28,257 bases of DNA, taken from contig JAICJM010000031.1 in assembly GCA_025928435.1 (NCBI GenBank), forward strand, positions 1 through 28,257, in the 5' to 3' direction. The DNA comes from Thermoleophilia bacterium (GTDB lineage: Bacteria; Actinomycetota; Thermoleophilia; Gaiellales; JAICJC01). The translations under genes were made by a program, and so were the position numbers. The notes under the pieces are model-generated. The model did no database searches, was not told the DNA's origin, and saw nothing but the letters and a program-made list of their open reading frames with translations. This document shows, piece by piece, positions 15,199-22,262 of this stretch; the first letter of the stretch is position 1, and every line of letters begins with the position of its first letter.

Positions 15199-16365
15199 TC
15201 ACCCCTTCCCGTCGTTCTTGGAGAGCTCCCCGGCGATGCGCTGACCGAGTGCCCGGAGCGCCTTGGCAGGCGCCGACCGTGGATCGGCGGCGACGATCGC
15301 GCGGGCCGAGTTCGTGCTGCGCGGGAGGGCGCGGTCTGACGGGATGCTCACATCCGGCGAGCCGCCGAGCACCTGCTTCACCTCGTGCCCCAGCAGCCCC
15401 ACCTTCGAGTTGGCCCGGTTCAGCACCGTCAGCACGCGCCCACGGTCGACGCCCATCAGGTCGAGCGTCTCGAGGCCGACCTTCATGTTCTTCAGCCCGG
15501 GCAGGTCGAGCGAGCCGATCATCACCAGATGCTGGGCGCGGTCGATTGCCGCGATCGTCGCCGATGTGAACGCCGGCGGCGTGTCGACCACGACCGCGTC
15601 GTACTCGCGCGTGGCCACGTCGAGCACCTCCGCCAGCCGCTCGTCCGTGACCGCCTCGGCCTGGTCGGGCCGGGCGGGCGCGAGCAGCACGTCGACGCCG
15701 TCGGCGGTGCGGCTGATGAAGCCGGCCAGGCTCTCGCCGTCGAGCCGGCCCTGCGACGTCACCAGGTCGTGGAGCGTCCGTTCCGGCGCGACGCCGAGCA
15801 CGAGCCCGACGTCGCCGAACTGGAGGTCGAGGTCGACCAGGAGCGTCCGCCGCCCGGAAGCGGCGAGCGTCGTCGCGAGGTTCGTCGCGACCGTGGTCTT
15901 ACCGACGCCGCCCTTGGGGCCGAGCACCGCGATCAGCGGCGAGCGGGACTCGACCGCGTTGTCCGTCCGTGCGGCCGTCGACACGCGTGCGACAGCCTTC
16001 TGCACGGCCGCGGCGACCACCGACCGCTCGGCGGGCAGGATGACGATCTCGTGCGCGCCCGCCATGAGGGCCTCGCCGAGCGCGCCGTTGGCCGGGCCGG
16101 GGATGGCGACGACGATGCCCATCTCCGGACGGGTCTTGCGGCTCTGCACGAGCAGCTCGAGCACCTCGGCGATCGTCGGCGTGAAGGCGAGCAGCACCTC
16201 GCTGCGATCCCGCTCGGCCGCCATCAGCGCCCCGTCGAAGTCGGACATCCCGGAGGCGACGAGGACGCCGCTGTCGCCGTTCGGCATGGCGCCGTCAAGG
16301 AGCCCGCCGGGGAAGGTGCGGTGCGCAGCGATGCTGAGCCGCGTGGTGGTGGCGGTCCCGCTCAT
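15199..16365 (-). CDS. cpaE: CpaE-like ParA/MinD-family pilus localisation ATPase
   Basis: 388 aa. The N-terminal 140 residues form a receiver-like or variable domain (VLVASGMSDFDGALMAAER, GIVVAIPGPANGALGEALMAGAHEIVILP) without an obvious phosphorylation site. The C-terminal ParA/MinD ATPase has the deviant Walker A KGGVGKTT (151-158), switch region LLVDLDLQFGDVGLVLG (175-191) and Walker B VVVDTPP (258-264). CpaE proteins position the Tad machine in the cell. ATG 16365 overlaps the CpaB stop (ATGA). Confidence 0.92.
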   Translation of the reverse strand: MSGTATTTRLSIAAHRTFPGGLLDGAMPNGDSGVLVASGMSDFDGALMAAERDRSEVLLAFTPTIAEVLELLVQSRKTRPEMGIVVAIPGPANGALGEALMAGAHEIVILPAERSVVAAAVQKAVARVSTAARTDNAVESRSPLIAVLGPKGGVGKTTVATNLATTLAASGRRTLLVDLDLQFGDVGLVLGVAPERTLHDLVTSQGRLDGESLAGFISRTADGVDVLLAPARPDQAEAVTDERLAEVLDVATREYDAVVVDTPPAFTSATIAAIDRAQHLVMIGSLDLPGLKNMKVGLETLDLMGVDRGRVLTVLNRANSKVGLLGHEVKQVLGGSPDVSIPSDRALPRSTNSARAIVAADPRSAPAKALRALGQRIAGELSKNDGKG

Positions 16366-17174
16366 CGGTGCGCTCCCGTCACCCGCAGCACGTTCCCGGT
16401 CGCGTCGTTCGAGCCGCGCAGGACGGCACCCACGTCGACGACCCCGCCCCCGATGTCCTGGGACTTGCCCGGCGGCCGCAGCGTGAACCAGACGGTCGCC
16501 TTCGTCTGGGCGAAGAGGACGTCGTTCACCTTGTTGGTGTCGATCGCGAGCGTGATGACCGGGCCGTGGGCCGAGTCGGTCTGGTTGCTCGGGCCCGAGC
16601 TGGCGACGGGAGCGGTCAGCACGAGCGCATCGGAGACGATCGTGCGGGTGAGCGGGATCGCCTGGGCGCCGGTCAGCGGCAGCCCGTTCGGGCCGATGGG
16701 AAGCACATCGAAGGTCGCGACGACGTCGACGTGGTCACCTGCCTGCACCTGGCCGACCAGCCCCGAGGATGCGTCGACCGGAAAGGCGATCGCACGCTGG
16801 TCGGGATGCAGCTTGACCGCGACGCTGGTCGTCTGGGAGCGCTGGAACTGGTTCGTCGTCAGCTGCTCGCCGGGGTAGACGTCGTTGCGCGCGACGAGGC
16901 CCTTCAGATCGTCCGGGTTCGTGATCGCGCCGTCGGCGGCAGCGTCCGGGGCCACCTTGTCGGTCCGGAACATGTTGCCGTCGACCACCTGGTTCCCAGG
17001 CGTGAACTGGTCGATCGTCTGGGTCGCGACCAGCACGCTCACCTTGCCGTGCGGGTTCTGCAGGCTCGAGTCGTGGTTCTGTTGATACACGACCACCAGC
17101 GCGGCGGCGGCGGCCGCCAGCAGGAGCGCCAGAATGAGCGCCCCGATTCGTGACGTAACTACACGCGTCAACAT
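16362..17174 (-). CDS. cpaB: Flp pilus assembly protein CpaB/RcpC (SAF domain)
   Basis: 270 aa. One membrane helix (about residues 10-30) followed by an extracytoplasmic part: an SAF domain (VSVLVATQTIDQFTPGNQVVDGNMFRTDKV, about 46-75, and LVARNDVYPGEQLTTNQF, about 93-110) and the CpaB core (AIAFPVDASSGLVGQVQAGDHVDVVATFDV). A perfect AGGAGG lies just upstream of the ATG. There are 18 bases between the TadG-like stop and this start. In Gram-negatives CpaB works with the secretin; no secretin gene is visible here, as expected for a single-membrane envelope. Confidence 0.92.
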   Translation of the reverse strand: MLTRVVTSRIGALILALLLAAAAAALVVVYQQNHDSSLQNPHGKVSVLVATQTIDQFTPGNQVVDGNMFRTDKVAPDAAADGAITNPDDLKGLVARNDVYPGEQLTTNQFQRSQTTSVAVKLHPDQRAIAFPVDASSGLVGQVQAGDHVDVVATFDVLPIGPNGLPLTGAQAIPLTRTIVSDALVLTAPVASSGPSNQTDSAHGPVITLAIDTNKVNDVLFAQTKATVWFTLRPPGKSQDIGGGVVDVGAVLRGSNDATGNVLRVTGAHR

Positions 17175-17192
17175 GTGAGTCCTCCTAGGTGC

Positions 17193-18929
17193 TTATCCAT
17201 CCCATGGCTCCAGCGCGACGCTCTGCAGACAGATGCCGCTCGGCTCGTCGCAGGTCGTCGAGTAGTCGTTGATCGGGTTCGGCCGGTTCCAGAACACGCC
17301 CCGCACCTCGCCCTGCTTCAGGGTGCTTCCGGCCTGGCCGGACCAGTCCGTGATGTAGAAGTCGCCGAACCCGACCACGTGCGTCGTGCAGGTGCCGTTG
17401 CAGGTCGAGAACGTCAGCGGCGGCACCAGGATGAGGCTCATCCAGCGCGGGTCGCCGTCCGGCGGCGGATTGGTGGGGTCCCACTGGTTGGGCGAGCTGC
17501 CGACGCGCGCCTGCAGGCCCTGGTCCACCTGGCCGGCGAAGTTCCCCGTCTGCGTCTGCACGGGATCGCCGATCGCATACGGCGTGCACGAGCCGTGCTG
17601 GACCTCGTCAGCCGTGTTGGGAACGCCGCCGTTGGCGTAGCAGTGATAGGTGGGCCAGGTCGTGTTCGTGTCCAGGTCGAGGCCCTGGTAGTTGCCCGCG
17701 TTCCCCTGTGCGCCGCCCCCGCCCAGCTTGAGCGTGATGGGCGTGCCCTTGACGAGCACCTGGAACGCGACGTCGAAGTTCACGAACCGGCCGGGGCTGG
17801 TGGCTCCCGAGCTCGGGTCGACGTAGTGCCGGTCCTGGACATACTGCTGCAGGATGTCGCCGTCGTCGCGCGCGTAGGCGTGCTGTGCCGGAACGGCCGT
17901 CGTCGGGGCGTTGCCGCCGTTCCCGAGCCTGATGTACACGTCCTGCCCGGCCGTCTGCTCCGTCGTGGCGCTCGTGAAGCTGGCCGACCAGATACCATCG
18001 GCCTGCGTGCCCGAGATCCGGGTGGCGGTCGTGAACGCGCCGTTGCCGGGCGCCCCGCCTCCTGTCGCATACGAGAATCTCACCGACGTCCCGTTCGCGA
18101 CGCCCGTCAGATGTGCGAGCACCGTGAACGACCTTGGCGACGACGTCGAGGTGTAGTACAGATACGGATCGTTCGCCGGTGAAAGCGTTACATCCTTGAC
18201 ACAGGCGACGCCCGCCGTGCACGCCCCGCCCGCGATGGACTGGTCGCTGCCGATGTACCCGATGTTGCTCCACGTGACCGTCTGGCCGGTGCTGTCGACG
18301 GCCTGCAGCGAGACGCTCGATCCGCCGGCGGGCAGGTTCGTGACGTGCGCGCCCGAGCACCAGTACGGGTAGCCCTCGGTTGTGGCCGCGAAGCATCCCG
18401 ACTGCGCCAGCGGGATCCGCTGGCCCGTCCGGTCGATGACGATCGTGACCGACGATGGGCGCAGGTCCTCGACACCGAACGGCAGCAGGCCCTTCGATTT
18501 CGTCAGGTAGACGATGCGAGCCCGGGCACGTGCGTCGATGCTTGTGCTGGTGAAGCCGAGGACGCGGCCGAAGTCGAACGGCACGTTCGACTCGACCGGC
18601 AGGACGCGCACCGAGCAGGCCTGGCTGCAGCCCGGCGCTGTCAAGATCTCGCAATAGCTCGTGTCGACGTTCGAGTCCACGAGCATGTTCTGGGCCGAGG
18701 TGCTGTTGTCGTTCTGGCGCTGGTAGTAGGCGGCCGTCGAGCAGGCCTGGCCCGGGTCGCTGATGAGCTTCTGGGCGCCGGCCAGCGCGCCGGCGTCGGC
18801 TGCGGTCTGCAGCTGGCGGCGGTGGGAGCGGAACGCTCCCAGGTCGAGCACGAGCGCGGTGACGCCCATGAGGACGGTCAGCGAGAGGACGACGGTCACG
18901 AGCACGCTTCCTGTCTCACGGCCGCACAT
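17193..18929 (-). CDS. TadG-like pilus-associated protein
   Basis: 578 aa from ATG 18929; an earlier in-frame start runs through TadE and is a shadow. The N-terminus (GSVLVTVVLSLTVLMGVTALVLDLGAF, about residues 7-33) is the prepilin-like TadE/TadG hydrophobic segment, followed by RRQLQTAADAGALAGAQKLI, the hallmark of Flp-associated TadG proteins. The rest is a large extracytoplasmic, Gly/Ser/Thr/Asn-rich and cysteine-containing region (paired Cys around 56, 75, 83, 87 and near the C-terminus), probably beta-rich and disulphide-stabilised. No VWA domain is seen, although many TadG proteins have one; here a VWA is found on TadB instead. The start overlaps the TadE stop by one base (TGATG). Confidence 0.85.
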   Translation of the reverse strand: MCGRETGSVLVTVVLSLTVLMGVTALVLDLGAFRSHRRQLQTAADAGALAGAQKLISDPGQACSTAAYYQRQNDNSTSAQNMLVDSNVDTSYCEILTAPGCSQACSVRVLPVESNVPFDFGRVLGFTSTSIDARARARIVYLTKSKGLLPFGVEDLRPSSVTIVIDRTGQRIPLAQSGCFAATTEGYPYWCSGAHVTNLPAGGSSVSLQAVDSTGQTVTWSNIGYIGSDQSIAGGACTAGVACVKDVTLSPANDPYLYYTSTSSPRSFTVLAHLTGVANGTSVRFSYATGGGAPGNGAFTTATRISGTQADGIWSASFTSATTEQTAGQDVYIRLGNGGNAPTTAVPAQHAYARDDGDILQQYVQDRHYVDPSSGATSPGRFVNFDVAFQVLVKGTPITLKLGGGGAQGNAGNYQGLDLDTNTTWPTYHCYANGGVPNTADEVQHGSCTPYAIGDPVQTQTGNFAGQVDQGLQARVGSSPNQWDPTNPPPDGDPRWMSLILVPPLTFSTCNGTCTTHVVGFGDFYITDWSGQAGSTLKQGEVRGVFWNRPNPINDYSTTCDEPSGICLQSVALEPWDG

Positions 18930-19309
18930 CAGCAGAAGTTGGTCGGCTGACCCTCGAGGGTCATGGTCGCGTTGGACGAGAGGTCGATCGACCCGCCGAA
19001 GAGGTCGCCGACCAGCGGCGTGACGAACCCGTGCACGTACGTCACGTGCGCGGTGATCTTGTCGCCGACGTTGTAGGCGCCCTGCGCGTTCCCGCTGTTC
19101 GGGTCCGTCGCGCACGTGAAGGTCAGCGTGCTACCGGAGGGGGCGTCACCGAGGATCGTCAGCCCGGACGGATCGTTGACCGATGCGAGCCGCGCCGCCT
19201 CGCGTGCGTCCTGGACGACGGTCACCTTGTCGTACATGACGACGCCCAGCTCGATGATGCCGAAGAGCAGCAGGAGCAGGGGCAGGAGCACGATCGTGAA
19301 CTCGACCAT
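18929..19309 (-). CDS. tadE: TadE-like pseudopilin
   Basis: 126 aa from ATG 19309. MVEFTIVLLPLLLLLFGIIELGVVMYD is the TadE membrane segment, followed by the conserved DAREAARLAS. In relatives the chain begins upstream with a basic stretch and the peptidase recognition RGQ-x-MVEF. Those residues (RRLRGGERGQS) are encoded in frame just before the ATG, but no ATG/GTG/TTG precedes them in that frame before the gene runs into flp. Either translation begins at 19309 (GGGGGC lies upstream), a non-standard start is used, or a base is wrong. TadE is thought to join the pilus as a minor pilin and needs prepilin peptidase. Confidence 0.85.
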   Translation of the reverse strand: MVEFTIVLLPLLLLLFGIIELGVVMYDKVTVVQDAREAARLASVNDPSGLTILGDAPSGSTLTFTCATDPNSGNAQGAYNVGDKITAHVTYVHGFVTPLVGDLFGGSIDLSSNATMTLEGQPTNFC

Positions 19310-19344
19310 GCTCTGCCCCCGCTCACCGCCGCGGAGCCGCCGGC

Positions 19345-19509
19345 TTAGATGAAGCCGATGACGGTGTTGATGGCGCCCGTGACCGCGCCGGCCAGCAGGC
19401 CGAACACGGCCACCACCCCGATGGTGATGACGCCCAGCACCACGGCGTACTCCGCCATGGTCTGGCCCTCCTCGCTCGAAGCGTCGTGCTTCTTGACGAG
19501 ATCCATCAT
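19345..19509 (-). CDS. flp: Flp/Fap type IVb pilin (major pilin subunit)
   Basis: 54 aa. Short basic leader MMDLVKKHDASSEEGQ, then the class IVb processing and assembly motif TMAEYAVVLGVITIGVV, with the conserved Glu and Tyr after the cleavage region, and a single hydrophobic helix to the C-terminus. Length and composition match Flp pilins. A strong ribosome-binding site, GGGAGGGGA, precedes the ATG. It sits second in the operon, after the receiver-like gene and a palindromic element, with TadE beginning 35 bases downstream. Cleavage would need a TadV peptidase, which is not in this window. Confidence 0.93.
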   Translation of the reverse strand: MMDLVKKHDASSEEGQTMAEYAVVLGVITIGVVAVFGLLAGAVTGAINTVIGFI

Positions 19510-19543
19510 GTGTCTCCCCTCCCTTCATCAGGTCGGACGGTCC

Positions 19544-19559
19544 CGCCGAGATCTCGGCG
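19544..19559. promoter_or_regulatory. Perfect 16-base palindrome upstream of flp
   Basis: CGCCGAGATCTCGGCG, in the 75-base gap between the receiver-like gene and flp. It may be an operator for a flp-proximal promoter, or an RNA hairpin (6-bp stem, GATC loop) that sets pilin mRNA level or processing. Confidence 0.45.
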
Positions 19560-19584
19560 TTGACGACACTGCGCCGTTCCCCCA

Positions 19585-19992
19585 TCACTGCTCCGCCACC
19601 AGTCTCAGCGGGGAGCCCGAGGCCAGCGCCACCAGCCCGGAGACGCTCGGGTCGTCCAGCTGCCGGCCGCACGGCGTGTGCACGTCGTACAGCCAGGCCT
19701 GACCGCCGCCCGAGAGGTACACGATCGCCGGTCGCGTTCGCAGAAACCGGCGGTCGATCAGCGGGCGGACGCGAGCCGCGTCCAGGTACGTGACGTCGAC
19801 GACGACCAGGTCGGCGTCGAACTCCTCCGCCGCCCGGTCGAACGAAGCACCGGGAAACGGCACGGAACGCACCTCGGCCACCTTGCGAAAGGCCGGCTCG
19901 AGCGCGTTCAGCGTCAGCGGAGGAAGCCCGACGAGCAGCACGCGACGCGGCCTGCGGCCGGGGCGGTGTCGTCGGGCGATGCGCAGTTGCAT
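19585..19992 (-). CDS. Receiver-like small protein at the head of the Tad operon
   Basis: 135 aa, no recognised family. After a basic N-terminus (RRHRPGRRPRR) the pattern looks like a receiver/Rossmann fold: strand VLLVG (18-22), DADLVVVDVTYLD (59-71) with Asp66 where a phospho-acceptor would sit, and PAIVYLSGG (88-96). The acidic pair expected after the first strand is missing (VGLPP), and there is no clear conserved lysine, so it is probably a non-phosphorylated pseudo-receiver. No output domain. It has the same orientation as flp, 75 bases upstream. It could regulate or localise pilus assembly, in the manner of the receiver-like half of CpaE, but this is inference. Confidence 0.7.
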   Translation of the reverse strand: MQLRIARRHRPGRRPRRVLLVGLPPLTLNALEPAFRKVAEVRSVPFPGASFDRAAEEFDADLVVVDVTYLDAARVRPLIDRRFLRTRPAIVYLSGGGQAWLYDVHTPCGRQLDDPSVSGLVALASGSPLRLVAEQ

Positions 19993-20128
19993 GTGCCAAG
20001 GCTGCGGTCACACACCCGTCCGTGTAATCGCACAGGTGACGGAATCGCGCGGGCGATCTTTTCTCACCCCCGTCCACCCGCCCGGGGGGTGCGCGGACCG
20101 TGTCCGGGTTGCTTGCCCGCCGCGGGCG

Positions 20129-20156
20129 TTGCGTCACTCGAGGGCCCGCGTACGGT
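20129..20156 (+). promoter_or_regulatory. Promoter of the small membrane protein gene, probably leaderless
   Basis: TTGCGT (20129-20134), 16-base spacer, TACGGT (20151-20156), then seven bases to GTG 20164. The expected transcription start falls on the GTG. The rest of 19993-20163 is the divergent control region shared with the Tad operon, in which I see no other clear element. Confidence 0.5.
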
Positions 20157-20163
20157 CAGGGAC

Positions 20164-20496
20164 GTGGGCGTTGCGTTTCTCCACCTGATTGCGCAATGGG
20201 CCGGCGCGACGTCGGTGGTCGCGCTGATCGGATGCATCGTCGCGTTCGCGATCGCGCTGCAGCTCTCCGGGCAGCCGCTCGCGCCCGCGGCCGCGGCGTT
20301 CGACCTCGCCCGCATGCTTGCGCTCCTCGGCGGGGCGGCGGTCATCATCGCCGGCGGGGCCGCGACGCTCTACTGGTGGCTGGTCGGCGTGGCCCCGAGT
20401 GCGACCGCCGCCGGGATCGGGTCGGGGCTCGTGATCGTCACGCTCCTCTTCGCCGCCGCCGTGCGGGCGCTCAACGCCCGGGCGCCGCGCGCGTGA
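20164..20496 (+). CDS. Small three-helix membrane protein, unknown function
   Basis: 110 aa from GTG 20164, chosen because a TTGCGT-N16-TACGGT promoter places transcription start on that codon; longer in-frame readings run back into the Tad control region. Three hydrophobic helices (about residues 14-35, 47-70, 78-100), a short loop and a basic C-terminus (RALNARAPRA). No motif recognised. Divergent from the Tad operon and convergent with the response regulator, nine bases from its stop. Confidence 0.65.
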   Translation: MGVAFLHLIAQWAGATSVVALIGCIVAFAIALQLSGQPLAPAAAAFDLARMLALLGGAAVIIAGGAATLYWWLVGVAPSATAAGIGSGLVIVTLLFAAAVRALNARAPRA

Positions 20497-20505
20497 CCTG
20501 GTCGA

Positions 20506-21219
20506 TCAGCCCTGGATGACGCGCAGCTGGTGGTACTTCGCGGCGGCGGCGGACCGGCTCGGAGCGTCGAGCTTCGTGAGGATGTTGGACACGTGCGTCC
20601 TCACCGTCTCGACGGAGATCGAGAGCTCGGACGCCACGGCGCGGTTGGTGTCGCCGCGGGCGACGAAGTGGAGCACGTCCCACTCCCGCCGGGTGAGGCG
20701 CCGGTCCGACGGCAGGAGCTCCGCGAGCGGCGCGTATCCGGCCTCGTCGCAGAACCGCTGGACGAGCTGCGCGGTCATCGCGCGCGAGAGCGGCGCCTCG
20801 CCACGCGTGGCCGCTTTGATCGCGCCGGCCCATGCCGACCCCGGAAGATCCTTGGTCAGATAGCCCGCGGCCCCGGCCCGGATCACCGCGAAGACCCCCT
20901 CGGTCGTCCCACCCGCGCCGATCGCGATCGGGATCGCTCCCGCCCGCCGCGCCGCGGCGATGACCGCGAAGGCGGCCTCCGGCGCAGGAGGCAGGCTCAC
21001 GTCGACGAGGGCCACGTCGATGCCTCGCGCCCCGGCCACGTCGAGTGCCGCTTCGCGGCTGCCGGCCTCCGCGACGACACGGAGATCGTGGGCTTCGAGC
21101 AGTCGGGCGATGCCGACGCGCGAGATCTCGCTCGCGTCGCACACCACGACGGTTGCGCGGAGCGCGTCGCGAGCGTCGATGGCTGCCAGCCGTTCGGGGA
21201 CCATGCCTCGACAAGACAC
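20506..21219 (-). CDS. NarL/LuxR-family response regulator
   Basis: 237 aa from GTG 21219; ATG 21204 (232 aa) is an alternative, and neither has a convincing ribosome-binding site. Receiver domain (about 22-140): single acid Asp28 in VVVCDAS (the usual first Asp is replaced by Cys), phospho-acceptor Asp73 in DVALVDVSLPP, conserved Lys123 in GYLTKD. The GerE-type helix-turn-helix (about 173-230) has LTRREWDVLHFVARGDTNRAVASELSISVETVRTHVSNILTKL, a full match to the family. No histidine kinase is adjacent, so it is an orphan here. Targets are unknown; the Tad operon 0.5 kb away and its own promoter with repeated GACACGCC sites are candidates. Confidence 0.9.
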   Translation of the reverse strand: MSCRGMVPERLAAIDARDALRATVVVCDASEISRVGIARLLEAHDLRVVAEAGSREAALDVAGARGIDVALVDVSLPPAPEAAFAVIAAARRAGAIPIAIGAGGTTEGVFAVIRAGAAGYLTKDLPGSAWAGAIKAATRGEAPLSRAMTAQLVQRFCDEAGYAPLAELLPSDRRLTRREWDVLHFVARGDTNRAVASELSISVETVRTHVSNILTKLDAPSRSAAAAKYHQLRVIQG

Positions 21220-21290
21220 GCCAGCCAGAAATTTCCTGCGGTACCCAGGCGCAGGACGGGGCGGTCAGGGCGTGTCGCACTGGACACGCC
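21215..21290. promoter_or_regulatory. Three copies of GACACGCC/GGCGTGTC at the response-regulator promoter
   Basis: GACACGCC at 21215-21222 (over the GTG start) and 21283-21290, and its inverse GGCGTGTC at 21269-21276. The last two form an 8-bp inverted repeat with a 6-base spacer. Candidate autoregulatory sites. Confidence 0.45.
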
Positions 21291-21330
21291 GCCCGGCGGC
21301 CCACCGGTCAGCCCAACAGACGAAGGCTGT

Positions 21331-21373
21331 CGTACCGGGGTACGCGGCGCGTCCCCCGTCTGGGGGAACTTTT
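21331..21373. other. Two short palindromes between the response regulator and the EamA gene
   Basis: CGTACC-GG-GGTACG (21331-21344) and TCCCCC-GTCT-GGGGGA (21352-21367). On the plus strand the second is followed by ACTTTT, so it looks terminator-like in that direction; for the leftward EamA transcript the hairpin lacks a T-tract. Either could separate the EamA gene from the response regulator. Confidence 0.4.
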
Positions 21374-21380
21374 GCCTGCA

Positions 21381-22219
21381 TCAGCGCGGATTCACAGCGA
21401 CGATGGCCACCCCGAGGAGGGCAAGCGTGATACCTGCCGCCTGGGGCCGGGAGACGCGCTCGCCCAGCAGCGCCTGTGCCAGGATCACGGTCACCACGGG
21501 GTACTCGGAGCCGAGCACGGACACGATCGAGAGATAGCCGCGGGTCGCGGCGGCGGTGAAGAGCGCGTTCGCGGCGACGTCGAGCAGCCCGATCCCTGCG
21601 ACGGCCGGGATCTCGCGCGGGGGCAGGCGCACGGAGCTGCGGGTCGCGAGCACGCCGGCGGCGAGCAGCGCGAGCGACGCGCTCCTGCTCCCGAACAGGG
21701 CGGGCAGGGCGTGGCCGCCGCGAACCGCATGGCCGATGAAGTAGAGGAACCCGCCGATGCCGAGGGCGGCCGTCCCGGCGAGCAGCACGGAGCTGCGCGC
21801 GGCCGGCGCCGACCCCGCGTACTCGTGCACCGATGCCAGCACGGCGCCCGTGAGCGCGATCGCGCAGCCGCCGAGGGCGAGCGCGCCCGGACCTCGCCCT
21901 GGGCCAGGGATAGCACGACCGGCACCAGCGCGCCGCACGCGCTCACGGGCGAGACGATGCTGATCGTGCCCGTCGCAAGCGCGCGGTAGAACGCCGCGAT
22001 CCCCACGGCCCCGCACGCTCCCGCGGCGAGGCCGACGGCGAACGCGTGCGCGTCGAGCTCCCCCGTGATCGCCGTGGCCACCGCCAGCAGGACGAGCCCC
22101 GCGAGCTGCGACACGACCAGCACGGGCGCCAGCCGCAGCCGACGGGTGAAGACGCCGCCGAGGAAGTCGGCGGTGCCCCAGACGACGCTGGAGGTGAGGG
22201 CGAGCGCGACCGCGAGCAC
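21381..22219 (-). pseudogene. EamA/DMT-family transporter, frameshifted
   Basis: Both halves of a ten-helix drug/metabolite transporter are present but in different frames. The N-terminal half reads from GTG 22219 (LAVALALTSSVVWGTADFLGGVF ... SIVSPVSACGALVPVVLSLAQGE). The C-terminal half (GALALGGCAIALTGAVLASV ... LFTAAATRGYLSIVSVLGSEYPVVTVILAQALLGERVSRPQAAGITLALLGVAIV) is in the frame one base away, ending at 21381. The switch is at about 21890-21895; inserting one base after GGCGAG restores a normal family sequence (GE-RP-GALALGG). Everything else is intact, with high GC3 in both halves, so this is either a very recent mutation or a base missing from the sequence. It follows the HD-GYP gene by 43 bases in the same direction. 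Confidence 0.85.
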
Positions 22220-22262
22220 GGCGGGATGCTCGCACGAGGGGTGCGCGCGGGGCGGCGCTGCG

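Noticed and set aside
19300..19360. Programmed -1 frameshift joining Flp to TadE
   Set aside because: The frame relation would fit, but there is no slippery heptamer at the flp stop and a fused Flp-TadE would make no sense for pilin processing.
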